DNA of 64,000 nt, taken from positions 55,170,066-55,234,065 of the forward strand of contig NC_080042.1 in assembly GCF_012489685.1 (NCBI RefSeq), in the 5' to 3' direction. Below the pieces are notes generated by a model. The model saw nothing but the letters and a program-made list of their open reading frames with translations, was not told the origin of the DNA and ran no database searches. This stretch comes from Lotus japonicus (taxonomy: Eukaryota > Streptophyta > Magnoliopsida > Fabales > Fabaceae). Of the stretch, positions 38,112 through 49,000 are shown one piece after another (position 1 is the first letter of the stretch; each line of letters begins with the position of its first letter). Made by a program: the position numbers and the translations under genes.

Positions 38112-39914
38112 TTAATATCCGAAAGCACTAATTAAAATTAAATTTTCACCTTAAAAGAAAAATATGTATAGTGGTTATATTAATATATGGAAAAAGATTA
38201 GCCAACTACGAAACGCTAGGCCGCTACCACTTCAAACACCCGCTTTTCTAGAGCCCGCTTTTCTAGAGCAGTTTGTGACAGACATAGAGTAGAAAGTACT
38301 TTTTTTCTATTTTTCATTTTGTGATGATTTAAAAAACATAAAGCAAACCGGGTGATCTTTGACGAGTCCTCACTAGAAAACTCGGATCTGGGTCTGCTTC
38401 TTTTGGAGATGCCCCGAGACAAAGCATTTGACTACGTTATTCGAGCCTCCATGTCTTTCGAGCAGGAATGGAGAGAAAGCATGAGGGGTGACAGAACTTG
38501 CCACGTTGACAAAGTGATAATGGGGTGTAGATGACTAGTTTTATGCTTTGTTTAGTAGAGGTTGGCTTGTGAAGAGAGTTAGAAAAAATTGAAGAGAAGT
38601 AACCTTGTTTCGTGGAGGAGAGAGGGAAGTTTGTTGGTTGTCCCAACCATCTTTTTTGGATCTCCCCAGAAGAAAGAGAAATGGGGGACGGAGCGAGCTT
38701 GCTTTGTCCTTTCCTGCTTATGCATATACTGGCTTTCGTAAACCCCTAGAAAATAGTGTGTATACCGCTAGAAATTGTTTTTTTTTTTTCCTCTCCTCCA
38801 CCTCATTTTTTTTCTTCTCTTTATAACATACCAAATAACCTATCAAATCTACTATATTTCTCACATTTTTTTCTCTACTCATCTTCTCTCTTCTCTACCT
38901 CTCTCTATTCTATCAAACAAAATGTTAGTTTGGAACGAGGTGGGGTTGGTAGAGGGGAGAAGAGAAAGTCAGAGGATTGTTTTTTTTACAAAACACAATG
39001 TGAGAAATCGAAAAATGTTAATGGAGTTAGTGGAGTTAGTGACTGGGAAAAGTATAACTTGCGTGTCATTTTTTCATTGGCAAACAATAATAACATGATC
39101 TATGACACGACACCTAAGTTTAATCCTATATATAAAAATACCATTTTCACAAAAAATCCAATAATCATACACTTTAATTGTGGTTTTTAAGGGATGCAAT
39201 ATTAGCGGCTGTGAAAGACTGCCGCAAAGTTGTGTGTTGGAACTCGGAAAGTGATCGATTGGAATCGTACGTCTACATATATATCATTTCCACTTTAACC
39301 ACTCCACTCTTATACACTTTAGTGAAGGTTTTTAAGCGCAACAAACATTAATGCTAGTGATAAAACAACCACAAAGTTATGTCGAATGGTGGTGGACTAA
39401 AATCGTATGTCCACAAATCATTTCCGCTTTAACTATGATGAAATCTTCTATTTCTTTAAACATAATTCAGATTGCTCTACACATTACTGATATTCTTTTC
39501 GGTTCTTTCTCCAATATTCTTCTTCATATGCAGATTAAAGTCCATGGAAAAGCAGTTACGATCTTATTGAATAAACTCACATTTATTAGATATATGCTCA
39601 AAATAATATTCTTTTTCAATTATATCATTTATTACATTTTTATTTTCTCCTCTTTTCTTCCTATCTGTCTCTTCTCTTCACACCACTCACACTTAAAAGT
39701 TAAAACGGATTAATGATTCATTCACACTTCTCCTATCTTATTTTCATTCATTTTTCTTCTTCTTTTTTGCATTTTCTATCTCATTACATCTCATATAACT
39801 TATTTCTCTATTTACTCCCTATAAATCTCTCGGTGGAGTTTGATTTGGGATGTGAAAGTTTGATTTTCCCTTAAAATGGAGTACGAATAAAACTTGTCTA
39901 CATATATGCATTTC
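38112..39914. other. Intergenic DNA
   Basis: AT-rich with pyrimidine tracts. Contains a small tandem CCCGCTTTTCTAGAG (38239-38268) and a diverged direct duplication of about 60 bp (near 39200-39290 and 39350-39430). Open frames here have no protein character. No gene seen. Confidence 0.5.
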
Positions 39915-39930
39915 AACTAGAGAACATCAG

Positions 39931-40496
39931 GAGGTTGATCTTTTGCTGTGTAACGCATGGTCTCCTCCTCCAACCAACATGGTGAAGTGCAATTCTGATG
40001 GGAGTTTCTGTGATAGTAATCAGCGGATTGGTGGCGGTGGAATTATCAGGGATCACCTTGGCCGTTGGGTGGTGGGCTGCTACTCCGGGGAGGCTGGAGA
40101 TAGTGCGTTCAGAGCAGAAGCCGTGGCGATGCGAGATGTTCTCCAGTTAGCCTGGGAGAAGGGGTTTAGGCGAGTGATCTGTGATGTTGATTGTGCAGAG
40201 CTGGCCTCCATAATAACAGATGAAGCAGCTTCTCAAAGACATGCAGAGTTTCTTGTGCTTGGTTCTATTCGTCAGCTTCTAGCACGAGAGTGGAACGTCA
40301 GGATCAATTGTGTGCATCGAGAGAGCAATATTGTAGCAGACTACCTTGCCAGGAGAGGTGCAGCAGCAAGATCTTCTGGGGCTTGGGTCATTGAGTCTCC
40401 TGACCCGGATGTTGAGTACCTTCTCTTGAAGGACTCGTTGTCCATTCTTTAGTTAGTTTTCTTTGTCTTTGTTAATTTTCCGATGTATCAAAAAAA
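39931..40496 (+). mobile_element. 5'-truncated LINE with target-site duplication
   Basis: Encodes the RNase H-like tail of LINE ORF2 in one open frame (39943-40452): VKCNSDGSF, GGGGIIRDHLG, GDSAFRAEA, CVHRESNIVADYLAR. It ends with a short 3' UTR and poly(A). The 16-bp repeat AACTAGAGAACATCAG flanks it (39915-39930 and 40497-40512), the classical sign of target-primed reverse transcription with 5' truncation. The frame is intact, so the insertion is probably recent. Not a host gene. Confidence 0.88.
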
Positions 40497-40654
40497 AACT
40501 AGAGAACATCAGAGGAGGGTGCCCTCCCAAGTAAGCACCAAACTTAATGAACATATTTTGAGGAAACTTTTGGCTAACACCCGACAATCCTTTCTTGAGT
40601 CTGTGCACTAAGCTAAGCTTTTCCACCCATTATGATTTTATCAACCATTTTGTG

Positions 40655-40671
40655 TTGACTTACCGTTGACT
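40655..40671 (+). promoter_or_regulatory. Paired W-box motifs upstream of CRK3
   Basis: TTGACT at 40655-40660 and again at 40666-40671, 131-147 bp before the CRK3 ATG. Clustered TTGAC[C/T] is the binding core of WRKY factors, known to control stress-induced CRK genes. A TATA-like TTATATTTA follows at about 40709. Activity is inferred, not shown. Confidence 0.45.
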
Positions 40672-41926
40672 TGCTTGTATGCATGAATCTCTCTGCCACT
40701 GAAGAATTTTATATTTAAACCATGTACTACAAAACTCACATTTATCCATGTTTCATTCCATAGTAGTGCTCACAAACTTTGACAGACCCAATAACCCATC
40801 CATGGCATCGTTTAACACTCTCTACCTCTTCATCCTTGCTAGCTTCCTTTGTTTTTCAGTCACTGAGGCACAGTACAACCCTTTTTATCTACACCAAGTC
40901 TGTTCCGGCAACAGAACCATTGCAAATACCTCCTTTAAATTTGACCTCACAACCCTCTTTTCTTACCTATCATCCAATGCTACAAGCAATACACAATTCT
41001 ACAACACCACAATCACTGGAAACAACCCCTCAAACTCAATCTATGGCATGTTCATGTGCCGCGGCGATGTCGGCTCTCACCTCTGTCAACAATGTGCTGT
41101 CAATGCAACCCAGCTCAATGCAACCCAGCTTCTATCATTTGAATGCCCCTTATCCCAAGAAGCTTTCATTTGGTATGAAGAATGCATGGTTCGATACTCC
41201 AACCACCCTTTCTTCTCCACCATGGCCACTGAGCCTTCTTCTCACTTCACAAACCTCGCCAACATCTCAAACCCAGAAACCTTCAATCCTCTACTGTCCA
41301 CAGCCATGAACCAAACAGCAAATGAAGCAGCCAACCACCCAATTGATGACAAGAAGTTTGCAACAAAGGAAGTCACCATCTCAGAATCACAAACCCTTTA
41401 CATTCTAGCTCAATGCACACCAGATTTATCACCCCATGATTGCAAAACATGTCTCAGTAGAGCAATAACTGAAATCCCACTATGCTGTGAAGGAAAACTA
41501 GGAGGAAGAATTCTATACCCAAGCTGCAACATTCGCTACGAACTCTACCCTTTCTACCGCTCCATTATCGCCCCTTCACCTCTCTACATCCCTGCATCAA
41601 ACACCTTGCGTGCAGATTCAAACCTCACAGATGACCCTATCTACCTCTCCCAAAATTGCTCTAACAACCAAACCTTCACCACCAACACCCCTTTCCAAAC
41701 CTATCTCACCACCCTCCTCTCCTACTTGTCCGCCAACGCCACCGCCGGCAACAAGTTCCACAAAGCCAACGTCTCATACATGGTATACGGCCTCTTCATG
41801 TGCCGCGGCGACCTCCCCTCCCGCCTATGCTCACATTGCGTCCAACAAGCCACATCCCGAATAGCCTCCGAATGCCGGTCCTCCCCGGAGGCCATAATTT
41901 GGTACAGCCACTGCACGGTTCGATAC

Positions 41927-41947
41927 TCGAACCGGCATCGAACCGGC
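41927..41947 (+). other. 11-bp duplication causing the CRK3 frameshift
   Basis: TCGAACCGGC, A, TCGAACCGGC. Reading with only one copy continues YSNR directly into LFFSEV and keeps the fourth DUF26 in frame. The added length (11) is not a multiple of three. Confidence 0.88.
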
Positions 41948-42798
41948 TTTTCTTCTCGGAAGTGGACAAGAGTCCAGTATTTTCCGAGCTGAATATCACT
42001 GACCATGGTGGAAACTATAACTACAGTAACAGCGAAACTAACGTGGTGCAGAATTTTTTCACGTTTGCATTGTCGAACACGCTGGCTCAGCTGCTGTTTG
42101 AGACTGAGGACAGTGATGAGAGGTATGCAACGAAGGTGATGAGGTTGAATGATTTGCAGATGCTGTATACTCTTGGACAGTGTACGCAGGATTTGTCGAG
42201 CGATGATTGCACGCGGTGTTTGGCGGATGTGATGGGAACCGCGATACCGTGGTCGCGGTTGGGGAGTGTAGGGGGGAGAGTGGTGTATCCTAGCTGCAAT
42301 TTGAGGTTTGAACTGTTTCAGTTTTATAGAGATGGTGGTGATGAAGCACCGCCGCCAACTGCAGGTACTAGTTTTTTTTTTTTTTTTCTGTCGGAAAAAT
42401 CATTACTTATAGAAATTAAATTTCTCTTGATGTTGCTTTTAACTGTTGACGAACTAAATTAAATTTCAAATAACACAAATTCTACAACTTTTGTGCTTAA
42501 TTAAAAATTTAATTGACTTAAAAGGGTAAATTAGTTGTTTGCAAAACAATACTCCCTTCGGTCATTTTTATAAGAAAAACTTTGATAAAATCACACAAAC
42601 TAAAGAAACTAATATATTTTATAAAATAAACTATTATGTTTAATTTCAATGATGTATTTTTCTTTTCACAAGAACAATCATGCTAATGATCATAAATGTT
42701 GACAATATTTATTGAGTGCTTGCAATTTCCCTCCAAATTTTTGCATGAGGAATATGTCTCTTTGCATTGGAATGTGAATTATTTGACTTAATTTTATA

Positions 42799-43143
42799 TA
42801 TTGAATGAACATCAGGAAAGTTCTATGGTACCAAGCAATGAAGAAAACAAGCTCACACAAGTTACAAACTCTGAAGTGATTCCTAGCAGGGTTGATACAA
42901 GTTGTGGACAGTTCAGCAATTCTGTTATAACAAATTTGACAGCTAAGCAAGCCAACTCAGCAAGAGGCAGTTATGGCTAACTGATTTGGAAATAGAATAG
43001 GGTGTAGTAGAGTAACATAATAGTTATGGTGTACTCTATTATAGCTAGTATAAATAAGTGCTGTACATTGTAAATCCATATACTTTCAATCTTGTTCAAT
43101 ACGATTCTTCTTCTTCAATTCAATTTGCTCTGCAAATTTCTGA
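42799..43143 (+). repeat. 5' LTR of the copia element
   Basis: 345 bp, ends set by the target duplication: TATTGAATG ... TTTCTGA. Differs from the 3' LTR at one position that I could find (GATTTGGAAA here, GATTTGAAAA there). Confidence 0.9.
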
Positions 43144-43157
43144 TGGTATCAGAGCTC
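43144..43157 (+). other. Primer-binding site
   Basis: TGGTATCAGAGCTC, complementary to the 3' end of plant initiator tRNA-Met, immediately after the LTR. Confidence 0.9.
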
Positions 43158-43407
43158 CTACACAGGGGCTCTGCTATCTTCCGCTGCATCATTCTTTCTC
43201 GCTTAGGGTTTCAATGGAAAGCATGAAGATCGTGGTCGTATGATTCTGATCGGTGATGTGTTGATTTGTGTTCGTGTTGATCGATTGGTGAAATTTCTCA
43301 ATTTCTTGCTTCCAAATTCTTAATTCTGTTGAGGTACTGTTTCTTCCTGTTCGTGATTGACTTCTCTCTGAGTCAATTTCTGGTTCAATCTACTGGTTCG
43401 TTTTTTC

Positions 43408-43883
43408 ATGGCGAGGAAGGCAAACAACGCACACGCTGAATCTTCAGGTGTCAACAATGGAGTTATTGATCCTTCACTTGATCCTTTGAGCCCATACTTC
43501 GTTCATCCAGGAGATGGACCTTCTACGGTTTCTGTCACACCAAAACTGACAAGTTCAAATTACCAGACATGGATGCGTTCGATGCGAAGAGCATTGAGCT
43601 CCAAGAACAAGTTTCGGTTCGTCGATGGAAGCATTCCAGTTCCAGATGCGGATCAACCTCTCTACTATGCTTGGGACAGGTGCAATAATCTAGTTCACAC
43701 TTGGATTATGAATTCTGTTACATCTTCTATTGCACAGAATTTAGTTTACATTGAAAATGTCATTGATGTCTGGAATGAGTTGAAGGAACGGTTTTCACAA
43801 GTAGATTTGATTAGAATTTCAGAATTGCAAAGTGAGATTTACAATTTGAGACAAGGTTCATCCACAGTTACTGATTTTTTCAC
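43408..43883 (+). pseudogene. Copia gag, N-terminal part only
   Basis: Starts MARKANNAHAESSG and shows copia gag features (LTSSNYQTWMRSMRRAL, WELKERF-like NELKERFSQVDLIRISELQ, and LRQGSSTVTDFFT). At 43883 it stops matching gag and enters the antisense foreign block; the frame then ends at 44002-44004. The rest of gag, including the usual zinc knuckle, is absent, so the element depends on another copy for capsid protein. Confidence 0.85.
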
Positions 43884-45238
43884 TCCTTCAAATGATGAAC
43901 TTGAACACCTAGGAAATAGTCTAGCTGCCCCAACTGCTTCAAAGAAAATTCTGAATCAAGATTCTTCACCACTTGTTGAACTAATGGCAGTGAATTCCCA
44001 GTAATAATAATGTCATCTACATAAACAAGAATGTAGATAACACAACCTTTGGTGTAGAAAGTGAACAAGGAAGGATCACATTTGCTAGGAGTGAAACCAT
44101 ACTTAACTAGAGCTGCCCTTAACCTTTCAAACCAAGCTCTTGGGGCTTGTTTGAGGCCATAGAGAGCCTTGTGCAGTCTGCACACAAAAGACTTGTCTTT
44201 ACAAAGAAAACCAGAGGGTTGTGTCATGTAGACCTCCTCTTGAAGTGCCCCATTAAGAAAAGCATTATTCACATCAAGTTGATGAATGTGCCACTTCTTA
44301 GTGATAGCCAAGCTGAGGATTATGCGAATAGTAATTGGCTTTACCACTGGAGAAAAAGTTTCTGAGTAGTCAAACCCTTTCACTTGGTGATATCCTTTGG
44401 CCACCAACCTTGCTTTGTATCTATTAATTGTCCCATCAGCATTCTCTTTAACCCTAAATACCCATTTGCAGCCAATAGGCTTTCGATCCTTAGGGAGTGG
44501 AACCAAAGTCCAGGTTCCATTGGCCATCAAGGCATCATATTCAGCTTGCATAGCAGCCTTCCACTTAGGATCCTTTAATGCTTGAGTAGAGTTTGTAGGT
44601 TCTGCTTGGGTTAGGAGAAGTGTGGGAAATAATCTGGGCATGACAATACCAGATTTTGCCCTTGTTTGCATGGGATGAACATTCCCAATGGGCTGAGCAA
44701 TTGCACCAGTAGAAGAAGAAGTTGCAGAATTATTATGACCTGGCTGTGCTGATCCAGAAGATGATCCATGACTAGGTGAGTGACTAGGCTGCTGCTGAAC
44801 TGAAAAACCACTGGGATGAGTGTCCCCTGAAGAGGGAGGTGAAAGTGGAGGAGTTTTCTTGGTCAATTCCGTAAGAGGTTTAGCAATCTTCCCATAATCC
44901 TTCACAAACTTTCTATAATACCCTGTAAGCCCCAAGAAACCACGAACTCCTTTAACAGTCTTAGGCTCGGGCCACTCCAAAACACATTGGATTTTGCCAG
45001 GGTCTACTGCCACACCTTCCCCAGATATGATATGGCCAAGATAATCAATCTGACGACAGCCAAACTTGCATTTTGCCTTGTTAGCCACAAAGCAATGTTG
45101 TTCCAGAACTGATAACACTATCTTCAAATGCCCCAAATGCTCAGTTTCAGTTTTGCTGTAAATTAGAATATCGTCAAAGAATACCAACACAGTGAGGGGG
45201 TGTGTTAGAAGTCCCACATTGGCTAGAGATAAGGCCAA
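43880..45238 (-). CDS. In-frame gypsy RT - copia RT fusion frame
   Basis: 452 codons without a stop. Residues about 18-125 are Ty3/gypsy reverse transcriptase (FFDDILIYSK with the FDD catalytic box, HLGHLKIVLSVLE, GHIISGEGV, RGFLGLTGYYRKF). From about 127 the frame becomes the linker and reverse transcriptase of Ty1/copia (MQTRAKSG, NGTWTLVPLP, CKWVFRVK, RYKARLVAKGY, LDVNNAFLNG, YVDDIIITG). The junction lies right after ELTKK near 44865. It is a chance fusion within the mosaic. There is no evidence for a start signal or expression, so it should be treated as a relic although it is open. Confidence 0.8.
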   Translation of the reverse strand: MALSLANVGLLTHPLTVLVFFDDILIYSKTETEHLGHLKIVLSVLEQHCFVANKAKCKFGCRQIDYLGHIISGEGVAVDPGKIQCVLEWPEPKTVKGVRGFLGLTGYYRKFVKDYGKIAKPLTELTKKTPPLSPPSSGDTHPSGFSVQQQPSHSPSHGSSSGSAQPGHNNSATSSSTGAIAQPIGNVHPMQTRAKSGIVMPRLFPTLLLTQAEPTNSTQALKDPKWKAAMQAEYDALMANGTWTLVPLPKDRKPIGCKWVFRVKENADGTINRYKARLVAKGYHQVKGFDYSETFSPVVKPITIRIILSLAITKKWHIHQLDVNNAFLNGALQEEVYMTQPSGFLCKDKSFVCRLHKALYGLKQAPRAWFERLRAALVKYGFTPSKCDPSLFTFYTKGCVIYILVYVDDIIITGNSLPLVQQVVKNLDSEFSLKQLGQLDYFLGVQVHHLKE

Positions 45239-46085
45239 TCAAGTGTTTATAAGGGTTGTGCAAACCTCAACTCTTGAGCTAGCTTTTGTGGTTGAGTATA
45301 GGCCTCCCATGCAATTGTATTAGCAGAAAAGGAATTGCAGAGATAACAGAGAATAGAAAAAGTGTTGATAAAGGCTATTATCAACCCCAAAAGCACTACG
45401 GCTTCCCTCTCACTAGTGAGTCCAGTTCTCTCTCTATAACAGAAAAATAAAGATCAATGATGATGATTCCTCACTCTACTCTCTCCCCCTTATATCATAA
45501 CTAACTTAATATTCTCTTCCTCAAATATCTGCCAGCTCAGTCTCTTGTAGAACCTTCCCACGCTTCCTCTTGTAAACTCTCCAAACCTTGGGCTTCTTAT
45601 TGTTCACATCAAGGCCCACATCCTCGCTATCATCAAGGCTTCTTCAATTTCTCCCAGGGAAGGTCATCCTCTGTTTCCAGCAACAAATTGAACAAGTGGA
45701 TTGTGGAACCTTCCATGCTCAATCGAGACAGCTTCACTCGCATCTCATCAGGAGTGTTTTGCACGTCAAAATAGATTTCTGCGCGCGTAATCCACGCCAC
45801 GGGGTCCTCACCTTCAAACACCGGAAGTTTTACCTTCTTACCAGCAAGACGAGACTCGCTCTGCGATGATTCAACAACAGAGGTCTCACCTTCCTGAGTC
45901 GCTCCCTTCTGGCTTATCTGCTTGCTGAGTTCGGTTAAAACCAAGCTCTGTTGTTGCAGCTGTATAGCAAGTTCTTGCAACGTGGTGGTCACGTTCCCCA
46001 TCTGTGCCTCCAATGCATCAATTCGATCTCCCATTCTGAGTCTCGTTATCATCTACGTTCACTGGTTACCGCGACGTATTGGTCC
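43884..46085 (-). mobile_element. Antisense mosaic of gypsy and copia fragments inside the copia gag
   Basis: Read on the minus strand: gypsy leader and gag (46085-45633); a direct jump to what looks like the C-terminal tail of gypsy pol (about 45632-45520, with KKPKVWRVYKRKRG); LTR-like sequence to about 45187; gypsy reverse transcriptase (to about 44866); then copia reverse transcriptase of another family (to 43884). No flanking duplication and no LTR pair of its own, and the host gag sequence at the site is lost. It is therefore not a simple nested insertion. Junctions are approximate. Confidence 0.75.
45633..46052 (-). pseudogene. Ty3/gypsy gag fragment
   Basis: Minus-strand frame MGDRIDALEAQMGNV, a Gln-rich helix, then KLPVFEGEDPVAWITRAE and the gag signature MRVKLSRLSMEG. 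It ends in EDDLPWEKLKK, where a normal gag would continue. Truncated by the deletion that joins it to the pol tail. Confidence 0.8.
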
Positions 46086-49000
46086 GACAGCATAAGTCTC
46101 ATGATACCTCTCATGTTACAGGGAAAGGTAGAACCATAATTCTATCTTCTTATACTACTTCTGCACAAGCTTGTAGCTCCTGGATATTAGATTCAGGAGC
46201 CACTGATCATGTGTGCTCTTCATTGGATTTATTTCACACATATTACAAGATAAGTCCTATTCATGTCCAGTTACCTAATGGTACTATTGTCAATGCTCAT
46301 TTGGCTGGTACTGTGGTTTTCTCTCCATTGTTATCCATAAGAAATGTTCTTTTTGTACCACAATTTAGCTTTAACATTGTCTCTACTTCTAAACTGTGTA
46401 AACACTTATCTTGTGTTGTTCAATCCTATTACTCACACTCTTTGATACAAGACCTCAATTCCCAGAAGATGATTGGTTTGGCTAAGCAAGAGGGAGGCTT
46501 ATACTACTTGATGGTTGATGGTCTAGAGGGTCAGCCAGAGGAGCAGAAAGCACAGGCAGAGTCAAGGGTTAATACGGCTACTACTACAGCTACTTCTATA
46601 GTAATACCTAGTTCAGTCCTATGGCATTTTAGATTAGGACATTTGTCCAAAGATAAACTACTAGCTATGACTAAGTCTCATCCTTATATTCATGTAAATA
46701 AGGCATTAGCCACTGCTTTAGTTTGTGATGTATGCCATATGGCTAGACAAAAGAGATTACCTTACTCTTTGAGCATAAATAAAGCTGTCAAACCTTTTGA
46801 CTTACTTCAATTTGATATCTGGGGTCCTTTTTCCATGACAACAGTACATGGTCATAAGTATTTTTTAACTGTTGTTGATGATAATACTAGATATCTATGG
46901 ATAATCATGCTGAAACATAAGTCAGAAGTATCTTCTAAGGTTCAGGACTTTGTGATGTATGCTAAGACTCAGTTTGGTGCTAATGTTAAAACTATTAGAA
47001 CAGACAATGGGCCTGAGTTTACACTTCATAATTTTTATGCTTCAAGTGGCATTGTTCATGAAACCTCATGTGTAGAATGTCCTCAGCAAAATGGGAGAGT
47101 GGAGAGAAAACATCAGGACATTTTAAACATAGGGAGAGCATTATTATTTCAGTCCAAATTGCCAAAACAATACTGGAATTATGCAATGCAACATGCAGTG
47201 TTTTTAATCAATAGAGTACCAACTGTAGTTCTGCATAATAAATCACCCTTTGAACTTTTATACAAGCAGCCACCAGATTTGACAGACCTCAAGGTTTTTG
47301 GATCTTTGTGTTATGTATCCACTCTACATAATGCTAGGCTCAAGCTAGATCCTAGAGCTCGAAAATGTGTTTTTCTAGGATATAGAACTGGAACAAAGGG
47401 TTATGTAGTGCTGGATATGATGAGTAGAGCCTTGAGTGTCTCAAGAAATGTCATTTTCTATGATCATATTTTGCCTTATCATCAGTCAGAAGCAATGCCA
47501 TGGTCTGTTTTCACACCTGAGAATGAGGATACTCAGGGCACTAGTATTGATCCTATGTCAGAGACTTCTTCTCCTGCAACTTCCTCTAATTCTCTGGATG
47601 ACTTGTCAGTTTCAATTCCCTCAGCAGATGCTACATCAGTTCAGGTGCCTCTTCCAAGTCCAGAATCTCCATCAGCAACTTCTGTTTCTGATCAGACAAG
47701 GAGATCTACAAGACCTAGACATCAACCATCACATCTCAGAAACTATGTTTTTCATACAGCCTCCTCTTCTTGTAAAGCTAGCCAAACATCTTCAGGTATT
47801 AAATATCCTATCTCTAACTATATGTCCTACTCTAATTTGTCTATTCCACATCATGCATATGTCATGTCCCTGTCTCTTGATTCTGAACCACACACTTATG
47901 CTGAGGCTTCCAAACACAAATGTTGGGTAGATGTAATGAATTTAGAGATCTCTGCTTTAGAGGCTAATGGAACATGGAGTCTAGTGTCACTACCTCCTAA
48001 TGTTGTACCTATTGGTAATAAGTGGGTTTATAAAATCAAAAGGAAGGCAGGTGGTACAGTAGAGAGGTACAAAGCTCGCTTAGTAGCTAAAGGCTATAAT
48101 CAGATTGAAGGGATAGATTATTTTGACACATTCTCACCAGTAGCTAAACTTACTACTGTCAGAATGGTCTTAGCCCTTGCATCTGTGAACAATTGGCATT
48201 TGCATCAACTAGATGTCAATAATGCTTTCCTTCATGGAGATCTATATGAGGATGTGTATATGAAGGTACCAGAAGGGGTTTCTTGTGTTGATTCTGGAAA
48301 AGTCTGCAAGCTTCATAAGTCTTTATATGGACTTAAGCAAGCTAGTAGGCAATGGTATGCCAAGCTCATTAGTTTGTTAGTTACTTGTGGTTATAAGCAA
48401 GCACATTCTGATCATTCTTTGTTCACTAAAACTCAAGGCCAGAGTTTTACTGTCTTGCTTATCTATGTGGATGACATTATCTTAGCTGGAAATTCTTTGG
48501 ATGAGTTTACACGGATCAAAACAGCCTTGGATAATGCTTTTAAGATCAAGGATTTAGGAGTCTTAAAGTATTTTCTGGGTTTAGAAGTTGCTCATTCTGC
48601 CAAAGGTATTTCTTTGTGTCAAAGGAAATATTGTCTTGATTTGATTCATGATTCTGGAGTCTTGGGCAGCAAACCAGTGAGTACTCCTCTTGATCCATCT
48701 TCCAGATTATCTCAAGATGGGGGGCAACCCTATGAGGATATCTCTTCATACAGAAGACTCATAGGAAGACTACTTTATCTTACTACAACCAGGCCTGATA
48801 TAACCTTTGCAGTTCAGCAGCTAAGTCAGTTCCTCTCCAATCCAACTGTGACTCATTATGCTGCAGCTCATAGAATTCTAAAGTATTTGAAAGGGAGTCC
48901 AGGAAAAGGGTTATTTTTTCCAAGGAGCTCTGCAGTACAATTGTTGGGGTTTAGTGATGCAGATTGGGGAGGTTGTGTAGACACTAGAAGATCAGTGACT

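Noticed and set aside
40748..40801. Upstream in-frame ATG as the CRK3 start
   Set aside because: The ATG at 40802 begins directly with a good signal peptide, as in the sister genes.
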